This document shows, piece by piece, positions 16,079-25,319 of a stretch of 64,000 nt of DNA (positions are counted from its first letter, which is position 1; each line of letters begins with the position of its first letter). Made by a program: the position numbers and the translations under genes. Location: positions 1,047,317-1,111,316 of the forward strand of contig CP067345.1 of assembly GCA_020641055.1 (NCBI GenBank), read 5' to 3'. This DNA is from Clostridioides sp. ES-S-0010-02. GTDB lineage: Bacteria; Bacillota; Clostridia; Peptostreptococcales; Peptostreptococcaceae. The notes beneath the pieces are model-generated. The model did not search any database and had not been told where the DNA came from. It was given only the letters and a program-made list of their open reading frames with translations.

Positions 16079-16615
16079 ATGAGAAAAGTGGTACTTTATA
16101 TTGCAATGAGTTTAGATGGTTATATAGCAGAAGAAGATGGTAGTGTAGCTTTTTTAGATGAAGTAGCTTCAGATTCTCAACAGGAAGATTATAATACTTT
16201 TTACGATACAATTGATACAGTTATTATGGGAAATTCAACATATACACAAATAATAAATGAACTAAGCCCAAATGAATGGTTTTATAAAGGGAAAGAATGT
16301 TATGTGTATTCAAAGACTACTAGTGGAGTTAATGAAAATGTAAAGTATACCAATTTGGAACCTAAAAAACTAATTGAGCAAATTAGAGCAGAGAAAAATG
16401 GGAAAGATATCTGGATAATTGGAGGAAGTGAAATAGTAGAATTATTTACAAAAGATAATCTAATTGATGATTATTTTGTATATGTATTGCCAATAATATT
16501 AGGTAGAGGAATTCCATTATTTAAAGCTGGAATACAGAGAACAAACTTAAATCTTAAAAAGGTTAGTAATATAGAACAACTTGTAAAATTAGAATATAGT
16601 AAAAAACAAGTATAA
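16079..16615 (+). CDS. Dihydrofolate-reductase-like protein (RibD C-terminal domain family)
   Basis: 178 aa from the ATG at 16079, behind TTGGAGGTAG; the in-frame ATG at 16064 lies upstream of that site. MRKVVLYIAMSLDGYIA is the typical first strand. VIMGNSTYTQI and IWIIGGSEIVELF are the NADPH-binding parts, and LPIILGRGIPLF is the conserved late loop. The fold is that of RibD-C/YyaP-type reductases. The substrate is unknown. It is a single gene. Confidence 0.85.
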   Translation: MRKVVLYIAMSLDGYIAEEDGSVAFLDEVASDSQQEDYNTFYDTIDTVIMGNSTYTQIINELSPNEWFYKGKECYVYSKTTSGVNENVKYTNLEPKKLIEQIRAEKNGKDIWIIGGSEIVELFTKDNLIDDYFVYVLPIILGRGIPLFKAGIQRTNLNLKKVSNIEQLVKLEYSKKQV

Positions 16616-16679
16616 AGTATGTGCTGGCTTGTTATCATTTTATAAAATAAAGTATTTAAAAACTTAAATTATATATGAA

Positions 16680-16708
16680 TTGACATTACTTGTCAAATAT
16701 GGTAACAT
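16680..16708 (+). promoter_or_regulatory. Promoter with overlapping palindrome ahead of the ABC exporter
   Basis: TTGACA (16680-16685), 17-bp spacer, TAACAT (16703-16708). The palindrome TTGACA-TTAC-TTGTCAA (16680-16696) covers the -35, so a dimeric repressor could bind. The start point should be about 16715. Confidence 0.65.
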
Positions 16709-16743
16709 ATAAGCGACTTATCGGAGGGTGTATTAAAAAGAAT

Positions 16744-16785
16744 ATGCTGGAGAAGAGAGTGCACTAACTCTTTTCTCCTTTTTTT
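16744..16785 (+). terminator. Attenuator-like terminator in the leader of the ABC exporter operon
   Basis: A 12-bp stem (GGAGAAGAGAGT 16749-16760 with ACTCTTTTCTCC 16767-16778) and seven T lie between the promoter and the exporter genes. A transcript starting near 16715 would be about 70 nt if terminated. A 7-codon ORF (ATG 16744, MLEKRVH, stop 16765-16767) runs through the left arm and loop, which allows translation-dependent attenuation. Confidence 0.6.
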
Positions 16786-16862
16786 ATAAAAGCAAGTATT
16801 CATAAGCTTGGCATTACTACATAATAATTACACTGTCTCAAAAATTAAGAAAGGAGTAGAAT

Positions 16863-18590
16863 ATGAAATTAATTTTAAATTATTTAAAAAATTATAAGTT
16901 ATTAATAGCATTAAATATACTGGCTATATTTAGTTTTGCATTAGTTGAATTAGGTATACCAACAATAATAGCTAAAATAATTGATAATGGTATTGCAAAT
17001 CAAAACACAACTTACATAAAACAAATGGGAATAGTAATAGTTGTTATTTCTATTATAGGAGTTGTAGGTAGTGTATTATTGGGTTATTGTTCTGCAAAAA
17101 TATCAACAGGAGTAACTAGAGATATAAGAAATGATATATTTAAAAAATCTCAAGAATTTTCACACACTGAATACAATAAATTTGGGATTTCTTCAATGAT
17201 TACAAGAACTACAAATGATGCATTTCAAATTCAACAATTTGTAAATATACTTCTTAGAACAGCTTTATTAACTCCAGTCATGTTTATTATAAGTATAATC
17301 ATGACAATTAGAACAAGTGTAGAGCTTTCTTTGGTATTAGCTATATCAGTTCCTTTTATAATTATTGGAGTAGCAGTAATAGCAAAAATTTCTCAATCAA
17401 TATCGTCTAAACAACAAAAAGGACTGGATAAACTAAACCTTATATCAAGAGAAAATTTAACGGGAATAAGAGTAATCAGAGCATTTGGGAATGATGACTA
17501 TGAGACAAAAAGATTTGAAGAAACAAATACATATTATGCTAATGTTTCTAAAAAATTGTTTAAGCTTATGTCAATTACTCAACCCGCATTCTTTTTATTA
17601 TTAAATATAGCTGTTTTGGCTGTGTTTTGGATTTCAAGTGAAAAAATAAATATTGGAGAAATTCAAGTTGGACAATTGGTTGCGTTTTTGGAATATCTTT
17701 TCCATGCTATGTTTTCAATTATGCTTTTTTCAATGGTATTTATCATGTATCCAAGAGCAGAAGTTTCAGCAAATAGAATAAAAGAAATTTTAGAAGAAGA
17801 ACCACTTATAAAAAATCCTAAAAATGGAGTAAAAGATACTGAAAATAAAGGACTTATAGAATTTGACAATGTAACATTTACGTATCCAGATGGAGAAGCT
17901 TCTGTGCTTAAAGATATTTCGTTTACTGCAAAGACTGGTGAAACAGTTGCCTTTATAGGTAGTACTGGTAGTGGAAAAAGTACCTTAATTAACTTGATAC
18001 CTAGATTTTATGATGTAACAGAAGGTAGTATTAAGATAAATGGAGTAGATATAAGGGAATATGACTTAAAGGCTTTAAGAAAAAAGATAGGGTTTATACC
18101 TCAGAAGGCATTGCTTTTTACTGGTAGTATAGCAAATAATATTAGATTTGGTAAAAATAAAGCAGGAACATCAGAATTAGAACATTCAGCCAAAGTTGCA
18201 CAGGCATATGAGTTTATATCAAAAAAACCTAGAAAATTTGATGAATTAATTAGTGAAGGTGGAGCTAATGTATCTGGAGGTCAAAAGCAAAGACTTTCTA
18301 TTGCCAGAGCTATTATAAGAAAACCTGAAATATATATATTTGATGATAGCTTCTCTGCATTAGATTTTAAGACTGATGCAATACTTCGTTCTAAGCTAAA
18401 AAAAGAAACAAAAGATGCAATTGTATTGATTGTTGCACAGAGAATCAGCTCAATTATTGATGCTGATAAAATTGTAGTACTAAATGAAGGACAAGTTGTT
18501 GGAATGGGAACTCATAAGGAATTATTGAAAAATTGTGAAATATACTATGAAATTGCAACATCTCAGTTGAAAAAGGAGGAATTGGAATAA
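16863..18590 (+). CDS. ABC exporter half-transporter, degenerate-ATPase subunit of a heterodimer
   Basis: 575 aa. An N-terminal six-helix transmembrane domain (about 1-310) is followed by an ATPase domain with Walker A GSTGSGKST (about 366) and a canonical VSGGQKQR signature. In Walker B the catalytic Glu is replaced: IFDDSFSALD. The switch His is Gln (VAQRIS). That combination marks the non-catalytic subunit of BmrCD/LmrCD/TM287-288-type exporters. Its stop overlaps the start of the partner gene (TAATG). It probably exports a drug, lipid or peptide. Expression passes through the leader terminator upstream. Confidence 0.92.
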   Translation: MKLILNYLKNYKLLIALNILAIFSFALVELGIPTIIAKIIDNGIANQNTTYIKQMGIVIVVISIIGVVGSVLLGYCSAKISTGVTRDIRNDIFKKSQEFSHTEYNKFGISSMITRTTNDAFQIQQFVNILLRTALLTPVMFIISIIMTIRTSVELSLVLAISVPFIIIGVAVIAKISQSISSKQQKGLDKLNLISRENLTGIRVIRAFGNDDYETKRFEETNTYYANVSKKLFKLMSITQPAFFLLLNIAVLAVFWISSEKINIGEIQVGQLVAFLEYLFHAMFSIMLFSMVFIMYPRAEVSANRIKEILEEEPLIKNPKNGVKDTENKGLIEFDNVTFTYPDGEASVLKDISFTAKTGETVAFIGSTGSGKSTLINLIPRFYDVTEGSIKINGVDIREYDLKALRKKIGFIPQKALLFTGSIANNIRFGKNKAGTSELEHSAKVAQAYEFISKKPRKFDELISEGGANVSGGQKQRLSIARAIIRKPEIYIFDDSFSALDFKTDAILRSKLKKETKDAIVLIVAQRISSIIDADKIVVLNEGQVVGMGTHKELLKNCEIYYEIATSQLKKEELE

Positions 18591-20386
18591 TGAAAAAGTC
18601 TAAAGGTTTTAAAAAAACAATTGGTAGACTTCTTCCATTTGTAAAGCAATATAAATTTTCATTTATTATAGCTATTATATGTATAATTTTAGCAGCTACT
18701 ATGAATGCAATTGCTCCTAAAACAGAGGGATTAATAATAACACAATTAACTAAAGATGTAATTCGTATAGCAAAAGGAATACCAGGAGCATCTGTGAATT
18801 TTAACTATGTAGTAAAAATTTTGGCACTCTTAGCATGTATATATGTTGCTAATGCAATTTTTACGTATGCTTCAAGTTTTTTACTTACAAATGCTATTCA
18901 AAATACTATGAGAGACTTAAGAAATGAAGTAGAAAATAAGATAAGAAAACTGCCTATTAGTTACTTTGACAGCAATAGTTTTGGAGATGTACTAAGCCGT
19001 ATATCAAATGATGTAGATACAATATCAAATGCCTTACAACAGAGTTTTATGCAAATTATTAACTCAATTTTAGTAATAATTTTGGCAATTTCTATGATGT
19101 TTACAATTAATGTATATATGGCATTTATAGCTCTTTTTATAATTCCAATTAGTTATTTTGTATCTAAGTTTATAGTAAAAAAATCACAAAAGCGATTTTC
19201 ATTACAACAAAATGCTCTTGGAAAATTAAATGGAAAAGTACAAGAGATGTATACTGGATTTAATGAAATAAAATTATATGGTAAAGAAGAAGACTCTATA
19301 GAAGAATTTAAAAAAGTAAATCAAGAACTTTGTGAAAATGGATTTAAGGCACAATTTATATCAAGTATGATGAATCCAATGGTTTCATTAGTAACTTATT
19401 TTGGAATTGCAGCAGTAGCAGTAGTTGGTTCTATATATGCAGTGAGTGGAGGGATAACAGTTGGAAATTTACAAGCATTTGTACGTTACATATGGCAAAT
19501 AAATCAGCCTCTTTCACAGATGACACAATTATCAACTGTAATACAATCTTCTTTTGCAGCAATAGAGCGTGTATTTGAAATTTTGGATGAAGAAGAGGAA
19601 ACTCCTGATGTTGAAAATCCAGTTAAGATAGAAAATGTACAAGGAAATGTTACATTTGAACATGTGAATTTTGGATATGGAGAAAGTGAGACTTTAATAG
19701 AAGATTTAAATGTAGAAATAAAAAGTGGTCAAATGGTAGCTATTGTTGGTCCTACTGGAGCAGGTAAAACAACATTAATAAACTTATTGATGAGGTTTTA
19801 TGATGTAAAGGGAGGAGCTATTAAAGTAGATGGAGTAGATATCAGAAATATGAGACGTGAAGATTTACGTTCAATGTTTGGAATGGTACTTCAAGATACA
19901 TGGCTATTTAATGGTACTATTTTTGAAAATATAGAATATGGTAGATTTGGAGCTACTAAGGAAGAAATTATACAAGCAGCGAAAGTAGCAAATGTACATC
20001 ACTTTATAACTACACTTCCAGATGGCTACAATATGTTTTTAAATGAAGAAGCATCTAATATATCGTTGGGAGAAAAACAACTTTTAACTATAGCTAGAGC
20101 TTTTATATCAGACCCTTCAATATTGATATTAGATGAGGCTACTAGCTCTGTTGATACTAGATTAGAATTGATGCTTCAAAAGGCAATGAGAAATCTTATG
20201 AATGGTAGAACTAGTTTTGTTATAGCACATAGACTTTCTACAATTCGTAATGCTGATTTGATTTTGGTTATGAATAATGGAAGTATTATAGAGCAAGGTA
20301 ATCATGATGAACTAATGGAAAAAGGCGGATTTTATGAGAAGCTTTATAATAGCCAATTTGCAGATGCAGATACAGAATCTGAATAG
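18590..20386 (+). CDS. ABC exporter half-transporter, catalytic subunit of a heterodimer
   Basis: 598 aa. A six-helix transmembrane domain (about 1-330) is followed by an ATPase domain with Walker A GPTGAGKTT (about 387), Walker B LILDEATSS with intact Glu and switch-His IAHRLST. The signature is degenerate (ISLGEKQ for LSGGQ). The defects are complementary to those of the preceding subunit, so the pair has one consensus and one degenerate ATP site. The extra loop between helices 1 and 2 (LTKDVIRIAKGIPGAS) is common in this subunit type. The start overlaps the previous stop by one base. Confidence 0.92.
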   Translation: MKKSKGFKKTIGRLLPFVKQYKFSFIIAIICIILAATMNAIAPKTEGLIITQLTKDVIRIAKGIPGASVNFNYVVKILALLACIYVANAIFTYASSFLLTNAIQNTMRDLRNEVENKIRKLPISYFDSNSFGDVLSRISNDVDTISNALQQSFMQIINSILVIILAISMMFTINVYMAFIALFIIPISYFVSKFIVKKSQKRFSLQQNALGKLNGKVQEMYTGFNEIKLYGKEEDSIEEFKKVNQELCENGFKAQFISSMMNPMVSLVTYFGIAAVAVVGSIYAVSGGITVGNLQAFVRYIWQINQPLSQMTQLSTVIQSSFAAIERVFEILDEEEETPDVENPVKIENVQGNVTFEHVNFGYGESETLIEDLNVEIKSGQMVAIVGPTGAGKTTLINLLMRFYDVKGGAIKVDGVDIRNMRREDLRSMFGMVLQDTWLFNGTIFENIEYGRFGATKEEIIQAAKVANVHHFITTLPDGYNMFLNEEASNISLGEKQLLTIARAFISDPSILILDEATSSVDTRLELMLQKAMRNLMNGRTSFVIAHRLSTIRNADLILVMNNGSIIEQGNHDELMEKGGFYEKLYNSQFADADTESE

Positions 20387-20442
20387 TAAAATATCTGCAT
20401 GAATAATAGCTAAAATTTAAATTGATAATGTTAGAATTGAAA

Positions 20443-20490
20443 AGAGTATCAGCAAAGTTATTTTTTAATAAACTTACTGATACTCTTTAT
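20443..20490 (+). terminator. Terminator of the ABC exporter operon
   Basis: AGAGTATCAG pairs perfectly with CTGATACTCT and a short T-run follows. An internal AAAGTT/AACTT pairing extends the stem. Confidence 0.85.
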
Positions 20491-20530
20491 ATTTAAGCTT
20501 AAAAATATTTATATTTGACAATTAATCTTG

Positions 20531-20839
20531 TTATATCTGATAGCTAGAATTGCAGTATTTTTCTTTTTTACCTTTTTGTTCTCTGACATATAATAACTCA
20601 CTTAACTTATCAATGTAATAACAATCATCACTTATGCGAATTAAACTAGTTAGATAATATCCGTCTTTACTTCGAGGAATTTTTTTGTTTATAGCTAAGT
20701 CAATAGCTGTCTTTGCTGCTTCAAAATGTTTTAAGTGTGTATGACCTTCTTCAAAATTCTTTCTAGTATTATAAACTACATAACCTTTTTTAACTTGAAA
20801 AACTATAAATTCTTTTTTTTCATATATTTTATTAAACAT
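20531..20839 (-). CDS. Hypothetical protein, 102 aa
   Basis: No family is recognised. It is soluble, basic and rich in Tyr/Lys. The start FIVFQVKKGYVVYNTRKNFEEGHTHLKHFEAAKTAIDLA looks like a small alpha/beta protein. A modest ribosome site (AAAGGCTG) lies before the ATG. The coding character (codon bias, no competing frame) supports a real gene. It stands alone, convergent with the ABC exporter. Confidence 0.6.
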   Translation of the reverse strand: MFNKIYEKKEFIVFQVKKGYVVYNTRKNFEEGHTHLKHFEAAKTAIDLAINKKIPRSKDGYYLTSLIRISDDCYYIDKLSELLYVREQKGKKEKYCNSSYQI

Positions 20840-21102
20840 TTAATCAGCCTTTCTCAAGATAGTTTTATAGTATAACAATAGAAGCTTCTAAAAAATTTTA
20901 TAAAGAGTATAAATATTATGTAAATTATAGACCTAAAGGCTATAATTTTATAAAGATAAATTTTTTATTACTTATATGTTAATTCATAGAAGTTAAAAGT
21001 AAATTATCTTTAAGTTAAACAAAAGTAAAATAAAAGACTAGTTATAATATTTATATGAAAAAGTACAAAATATAGTATAAAAATATAGAAAAATTAAATT
21101 AT

Positions 21103-21642
21103 TTACTTGCAGTTTCTAGTTCCGTAAGTATATTTACCTTGAGATATATTATCATCATGAAAATATATTCTCTCACAAACTTTATCACCCCATAGAATAT
21201 TTTTTGTTATTTTATGTGATGTATCTCCTGTAAATACCTCAGCAACAGTGGTATCAGTAACATCACAATAAAGGGATGCAAACTGCTTAAACCAAGGATT
21301 TTCTTCAAAGCGTGAAAGCCAGGAAGCTCCATAAGGACAGTGTAACTCTTCAAATTCAGGAACCCAACCTAAAAATGGAACATCAGTTATACTAGCAATA
21401 TTGTCAGCAATCAATTCATCTCCATTTTCATTGGCTCTTTCTCTCATAGAAATAGCTCTTTCTTCTGATCTTTCAAACAAAACTTTTTTTAATATTTCAG
21501 CAGTTTTTTCATTTCCAAATTCCTCAACTAATACTTTGGTAAAATAAAAATATAAATCACCAAAATGTTTACAAGCCATACGAACTTCTTCAATAGCATA
21601 ATCTTTGTCAATAGTTTCATTAGTTACAGTATCTTTGTTCAA
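21103..21642 (-). CDS. L-2-amino-thiazoline-4-carboxylate hydrolase-like protein
   Basis: 179 aa from the TTG at 21642, 8 nt after AAGGAG; the GTG three codons earlier overlaps that site. The pattern of a long helical start, then ELHCPYGASWL, FASLYCDVTDTTVAEVF and a late GDKVCERIYFHD fits the ATC-hydrolase-like family, in which Cys residues and an acidic loop line the pocket. Family members are often adjacent to unrelated genes, so true substrates are uncertain. It is a single gene beside the gntR regulator in the same direction, 109 nt apart. Confidence 0.6.
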   Translation of the reverse strand: MNKDTVTNETIDKDYAIEEVRMACKHFGDLYFYFTKVLVEEFGNEKTAEILKKVLFERSEERAISMRERANENGDELIADNIASITDVPFLGWVPEFEELHCPYGASWLSRFEENPWFKQFASLYCDVTDTTVAEVFTGDTSHKITKNILWGDKVCERIYFHDDNISQGKYTYGTRNCK

Positions 21643-21751
21643 AAAAATCACTCCTTAAAATAATAGTAGTTACATTATAATTATAGAGTATTTTTTATAA
21701 ATAAGAAATTGATTTGAGATAAATAACATTTTAGTAAATGTAAATAGATTA

Positions 21752-22423
21752 TTAAAATAATTTATTATTACAAAAATCTTCTAAATTGATGTATTTAGGA
21801 GTCTCCATATGAATAAGTGTTGTTTTGTAAATATCTTCAGTACATCCATTAGATATATTATTAAAAATATCTGTATGCTCTTTTAATGTTGTTTCTAGTC
21901 TTCCCTCATGTGATAATGAATCAAGAGCTAATTTTTTTATTCTGTACATATAGCTGTTGAACATCTTATCAAATTCAGTATTTTGAGCATATGAGACGAT
22001 TGTTGTGTGAAATAAAGTATCATATTCTGCAAATGTGTTTAAATTCTTGTCACTTGATACAATCTCTTTTTGTTTATCTAAAAGATACTTTAATTTATCT
22101 ATAGTTTGAATTGCTCTAGGCTCTTTGTATTGGCTCGTAATCAAAAAAGTACAAAATCCTTCTATTGCAGAACGTATTTGAAATATCTCTACAATTTCAT
22201 TGGCTGTGATTTGATGAATTTTGAAACCCTTACTTGGAATGATATCTATAAAACCATCTTGACTGAGTCTTTGAAGAGCATCTCTTATAGGAGTTCTTGA
22301 GATTCCTATTTCACTTGCAAGCTTTGTTTCAGAATATATTTCATTTTCTATTATTTCACCAGATAGTATTAATTCTTTTAAATAGTCATATGCTTGTTCT
22401 TGTAATCTTTTAAATGTAGCCAT
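21752..22423 (-). CDS. GntR/FadR-family regulator (FCD domain)
   Basis: 223 aa. The N-terminal winged helix contains ETKLASEIGISRTPIRDALQRLSQDGFI, and the all-helical FCD effector domain follows (EIFQIRSAIEGF, later YDTLFHTTIV with the metal-binding type His). AGGAGG precedes the ATG. It diverges from the dehydrogenase-permease-kinase operon, whose promoter carries GTATAC half-sites, so it is the likely local repressor with a sugar-acid intermediate as inducer. Confidence 0.88.
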   Translation of the reverse strand: MATFKRLQEQAYDYLKELILSGEIIENEIYSETKLASEIGISRTPIRDALQRLSQDGFIDIIPSKGFKIHQITANEIVEIFQIRSAIEGFCTFLITSQYKEPRAIQTIDKLKYLLDKQKEIVSSDKNLNTFAEYDTLFHTTIVSYAQNTEFDKMFNSYMYRIKKLALDSLSHEGRLETTLKEHTDIFNNISNGCTEDIYKTTLIHMETPKYINLEDFCNNKLF

Positions 22424-22760
22424 ATTTTACCCCTCCTAAACAATGTAAAAATACAAAAACTTATATAATGTTAAGAATACAACATAGTAAAATTAAGGTC
22501 AATCCTTTGAAATTTAAATTATATATTGGTTGATATGACGATATAAATAAAGGTTTAGTTGAATGATACTTAATTATTGATAAAAATAGTTGATATAAAG
22601 AAAAATAATTAATATAAAGTATGATTAAATATAATATAAAAATAGTGTGGTTTATTTAATATAAATAGTATGCGTTAAATATAATGATTATAGATGAAAT
22701 CTATTATATAAATCTAAAAATCGTGTTTTATTGTTAAAATAAATACTTTTATATTTTATA

Positions 22761-22789
22761 TTGACCGGTATACTGGTGTGTAGTATACT
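22761..22789 (+). promoter_or_regulatory. Promoter with GntR-type operator half-sites
   Basis: TTGACC (22761-22766), exactly 17 bp, TATACT (22784-22789). The spacer and -10 contain GGTATAC and AGTATACT, which are GTA-TAC palindromes like FadR-subfamily operators. Repressor binding would cover the promoter. Confidence 0.7.
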
Positions 22790-22799
22790 TTAAATCATA

Positions 22800-22813
22800 A
22801 AAAACGTTTTCAA
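22800..22813 (+). promoter_or_regulatory. Possible CcpA (cre) site
   Basis: AAAACGTTTTCA is a near-palindrome fitting the core of catabolite-response elements. It sits just after the expected transcription start, where it could block elongation. Confidence 0.4.
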
Positions 22814-22840
22814 AAATATGAAAATATGGAGGGGTATATA

Positions 22841-23731
22841 ATGAAATTAGGATTTATCGGATTAGGAATAATGGGAAAACCAATGGCCAAAAACTTACTA
22901 AAAGATGGATGTAATCTTTTAGTATATGACATTAATAAATGTGCTGTAGATGAGCTTGTATCGTATGGTGCAAAATATGCAAGTCTTTCAGAAATAGGTG
23001 AAGAGTGTGAGATTGTATTTACAATACTTCCAAATGGAGCTATTGTTCAAGATATATTATTTGGAGCTAATGGTTTAACAAATACTTTAAAAGAGGGAAG
23101 TATAATTGTAGATATGAGTTCAGTTACACCTACAGAATCTATGTTATGTGCAGAAAAATTAAAGCAAATGAACTTAGAATTTATAGATTCGCCAGTAAGT
23201 GGGGGTGAACCAAAAGCAATTGATGGAACACTTGCTTTTATGGCTGGTGGTAAAGAAGAGGTATATAAAAAAGTAGAGCCATTCTTTAATATAATGGGAA
23301 GCTCAGCTATCTTAATTGGAGATAATGGTAGTGGAAGTGTTACAAAACTTACAAATCAAGTAATAGTTAATCTTACAATAGCAGCAGTATCTGAAGCATT
23401 TGTACTTGCAGCCAAAGCAGGAGCAGACCCAGAAAAAGTGTACAAAGCGATAAGGGGAGGTTTAGCTGGCAGTACAATATTGGATGCAAAAATACCAATG
23501 ATTATGAATCGTGATTTTAAACCAGGTGGGAAAATATCTATCAATCTAAAAGATATAAAAAATGTAATGCAGACAGCACATAATTTGGATGTGCCACTAC
23601 CTATGACAAGTCAGCTATTAGAAATTATGCAAACATTAAAAGTACATGGACACTTAGAAGATGACCATGGTGGAATAGCTCAATATTTTGAAAAATTAGC
23701 AGGTGTTGAAATAAAAAAACACAATAACTAA
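22841..23731 (+). CDS. 3-hydroxyisobutyrate-dehydrogenase-family reductase (tartronate semialdehyde reductase / threonate dehydrogenase-like)
   Basis: 296 aa from the ATG at 22841 (behind GGAGGGG; the ATG at 22826 precedes that site). The Rossmann start GFIGLGIMGKPMAKNL binds NAD(P). DSPVSGGEPKA is the substrate-binding signature, and GSGSVTKLTNQ has the catalytic Lys. It oxidises or reduces a hydroxy acid such as tartronate semialdehyde, threonate or erythronate. With the GntP-type permease and the DUF1537 kinase downstream, a four-carbon sugar-acid route is more likely than valine breakdown. Confidence 0.85.
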   Translation: MKLGFIGLGIMGKPMAKNLLKDGCNLLVYDINKCAVDELVSYGAKYASLSEIGEECEIVFTILPNGAIVQDILFGANGLTNTLKEGSIIVDMSSVTPTESMLCAEKLKQMNLEFIDSPVSGGEPKAIDGTLAFMAGGKEEVYKKVEPFFNIMGSSAILIGDNGSGSVTKLTNQVIVNLTIAAVSEAFVLAAKAGADPEKVYKAIRGGLAGSTILDAKIPMIMNRDFKPGGKISINLKDIKNVMQTAHNLDVPLPMTSQLLEIMQTLKVHGHLEDDHGGIAQYFEKLAGVEIKKHNN

Positions 23732-23878
23732 TGGCAAAGATATTGATGATATAGTAGATATGTATTATTAAAATTAGATTTAGATTATATTATACAGAGA
23801 CAATAGAGTTACAGTATCATAATAAAAGAAAAAATAAGGTCAAGAGATAATAAAGTAAATTATAAAGGGGAAAAGATT

Positions 23879-25261
23879 ATGATTACAGGATATGGACTTT
23901 TGATAGCATTTATTATATCTATAGGAATTTTGCTTGTGTCAATTATCAAGTTTAAAGTAAACCCATTTTTGGCATTACTTATAACATCAATAATTACAGG
24001 ATTTATGGTTAAAATGCCTATAAATGAAATTTCAACTACAATATCAACTGGATTTGGAAATACATTAGGTAGTATTGGTATTGTAATTGGACTTGGAATA
24101 ATATTTGGAAATATACTTTCAGAATCAAGAGCAACAGAATCTATTGCAAAGGGATTGTTGGCTAGAACTGGAGAAAAAAATAGTGCGTTAGCTATAACTA
24201 CAGCAGGATTTTTAATTTCAATTCCAGTGTTTATGGATGCTGCATTTGTTATAATGATGCCTATAGTTAAATATGTTTCGAGAGTAACTAAGAAGTCTCT
24301 TATGGTTTTTGTATGTGCATTAGGCGTTGGTACAATAGTAGGTCATGCACTTGTAATACCAACACCAGGGCCTTTAGCTGTTGCAGCAAATGTAAATGCA
24401 AATGTAGGTAGTTTTATACTTTATTCTATAATTGTTGCATTTCCAGCAGCTCTTGCAGGAGGATGGATTTATGGAAAACGTTTTGAAAAATATCCAGCTT
24501 ATGCAATTGACGAAAATAATAGAGAAAAAAATTTAGAACAAGAAAAAGAGAGTATTGAACTTGAAGATGATAACTCTAATAAAGTCCCTGGTTTTGGAGT
24601 TTCTATGTTTTCTTTATTATTCCCAATACTTCTTATACTTGTATCAAATGTATTTAGTATGTTTTTAGAAAAAGGTTCTAAAATGAGTGGAATACTTGCT
24701 TTTATAGGCGATAAGAATATAGCAATATTACTTGGAATATTGGTAGCAATAGTATTTTTAAAGAAGTACATAAGTAAACCTATGGGAGATGTTGTTATTG
24801 AAGCTGCCGATTCAGCAGGATTGATACTATTAATAACAGGTTCAGGGGGAGCATTTGGTAGTGTTATAAATGCTAGTGGAATAGGAAACTTCTTAGTTGA
24901 CACTATGTCTGGACTTAGTATATCAGTTGTAGTACTTGGATTCTTATTAAGTGCATTACTTAGAATTTCTCAGGGTTCTGCTACTGTAGCACTAGTGACT
25001 ACCTCATCAATTTTAGGACCGACAATTTTAGCAACTGGGATGTCACCAGTTTTAGTAGGGCTTGCTATATGTGCTGGTGGTGTTGGTTTTTCTCTTCCAA
25101 ACGATTCTGGATTCTGGGTACTTTCAAGATTTAGTGGATTGTCAGTTAAAGATACTTTAAATTCATGGACAATAGGAGGTACAATAGCTGGTATTACAGC
25201 ATTTGCAATGGTTTTATTACTTAGTGTTATAAATGGTATTATACCACTTCCAGGCTTATAA
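23879..25261 (+). CDS. GntP-family gluconate/sugar-acid permease
   Basis: 460 aa, about 12-14 membrane helices in the GntP pattern. VGHALVIPTPGPLAVAANV and ISQGSATVALVTTSSILGPT are conserved family stretches. A cytoplasmic charged loop lies at about 205-235 (EQEKESIELEDD). It imports a sugar acid by proton symport. It is in an operon with the dehydrogenase (147 nt upstream, no terminator) and the kinase (58 nt downstream). Confidence 0.9.
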   Translation: MITGYGLLIAFIISIGILLVSIIKFKVNPFLALLITSIITGFMVKMPINEISTTISTGFGNTLGSIGIVIGLGIIFGNILSESRATESIAKGLLARTGEKNSALAITTAGFLISIPVFMDAAFVIMMPIVKYVSRVTKKSLMVFVCALGVGTIVGHALVIPTPGPLAVAANVNANVGSFILYSIIVAFPAALAGGWIYGKRFEKYPAYAIDENNREKNLEQEKESIELEDDNSNKVPGFGVSMFSLLFPILLILVSNVFSMFLEKGSKMSGILAFIGDKNIAILLGILVAIVFLKKYISKPMGDVVIEAADSAGLILLITGSGGAFGSVINASGIGNFLVDTMSGLSISVVVLGFLLSALLRISQGSATVALVTTSSILGPTILATGMSPVLVGLAICAGGVGFSLPNDSGFWVLSRFSGLSVKDTLNSWTIGGTIAGITAFAMVLLLSVINGIIPLPGL

Positions 25262-25319
25262 AAAATATAAATATTAAACATATGTATACTGTAATAAATT
25301 GCATAAAGGGGGATTTTTA

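Larger units (their letters stand above)
22424..22840. other. Divergent control region between gntR and the sugar-acid operon
   Basis: 417 nt, strongly AT-rich (several ATATAA-type runs). It holds the operon promoter/operator at 22761-22789 and a cre-like palindrome at 22800-22813. No ORF is seen. Confidence 0.5.
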
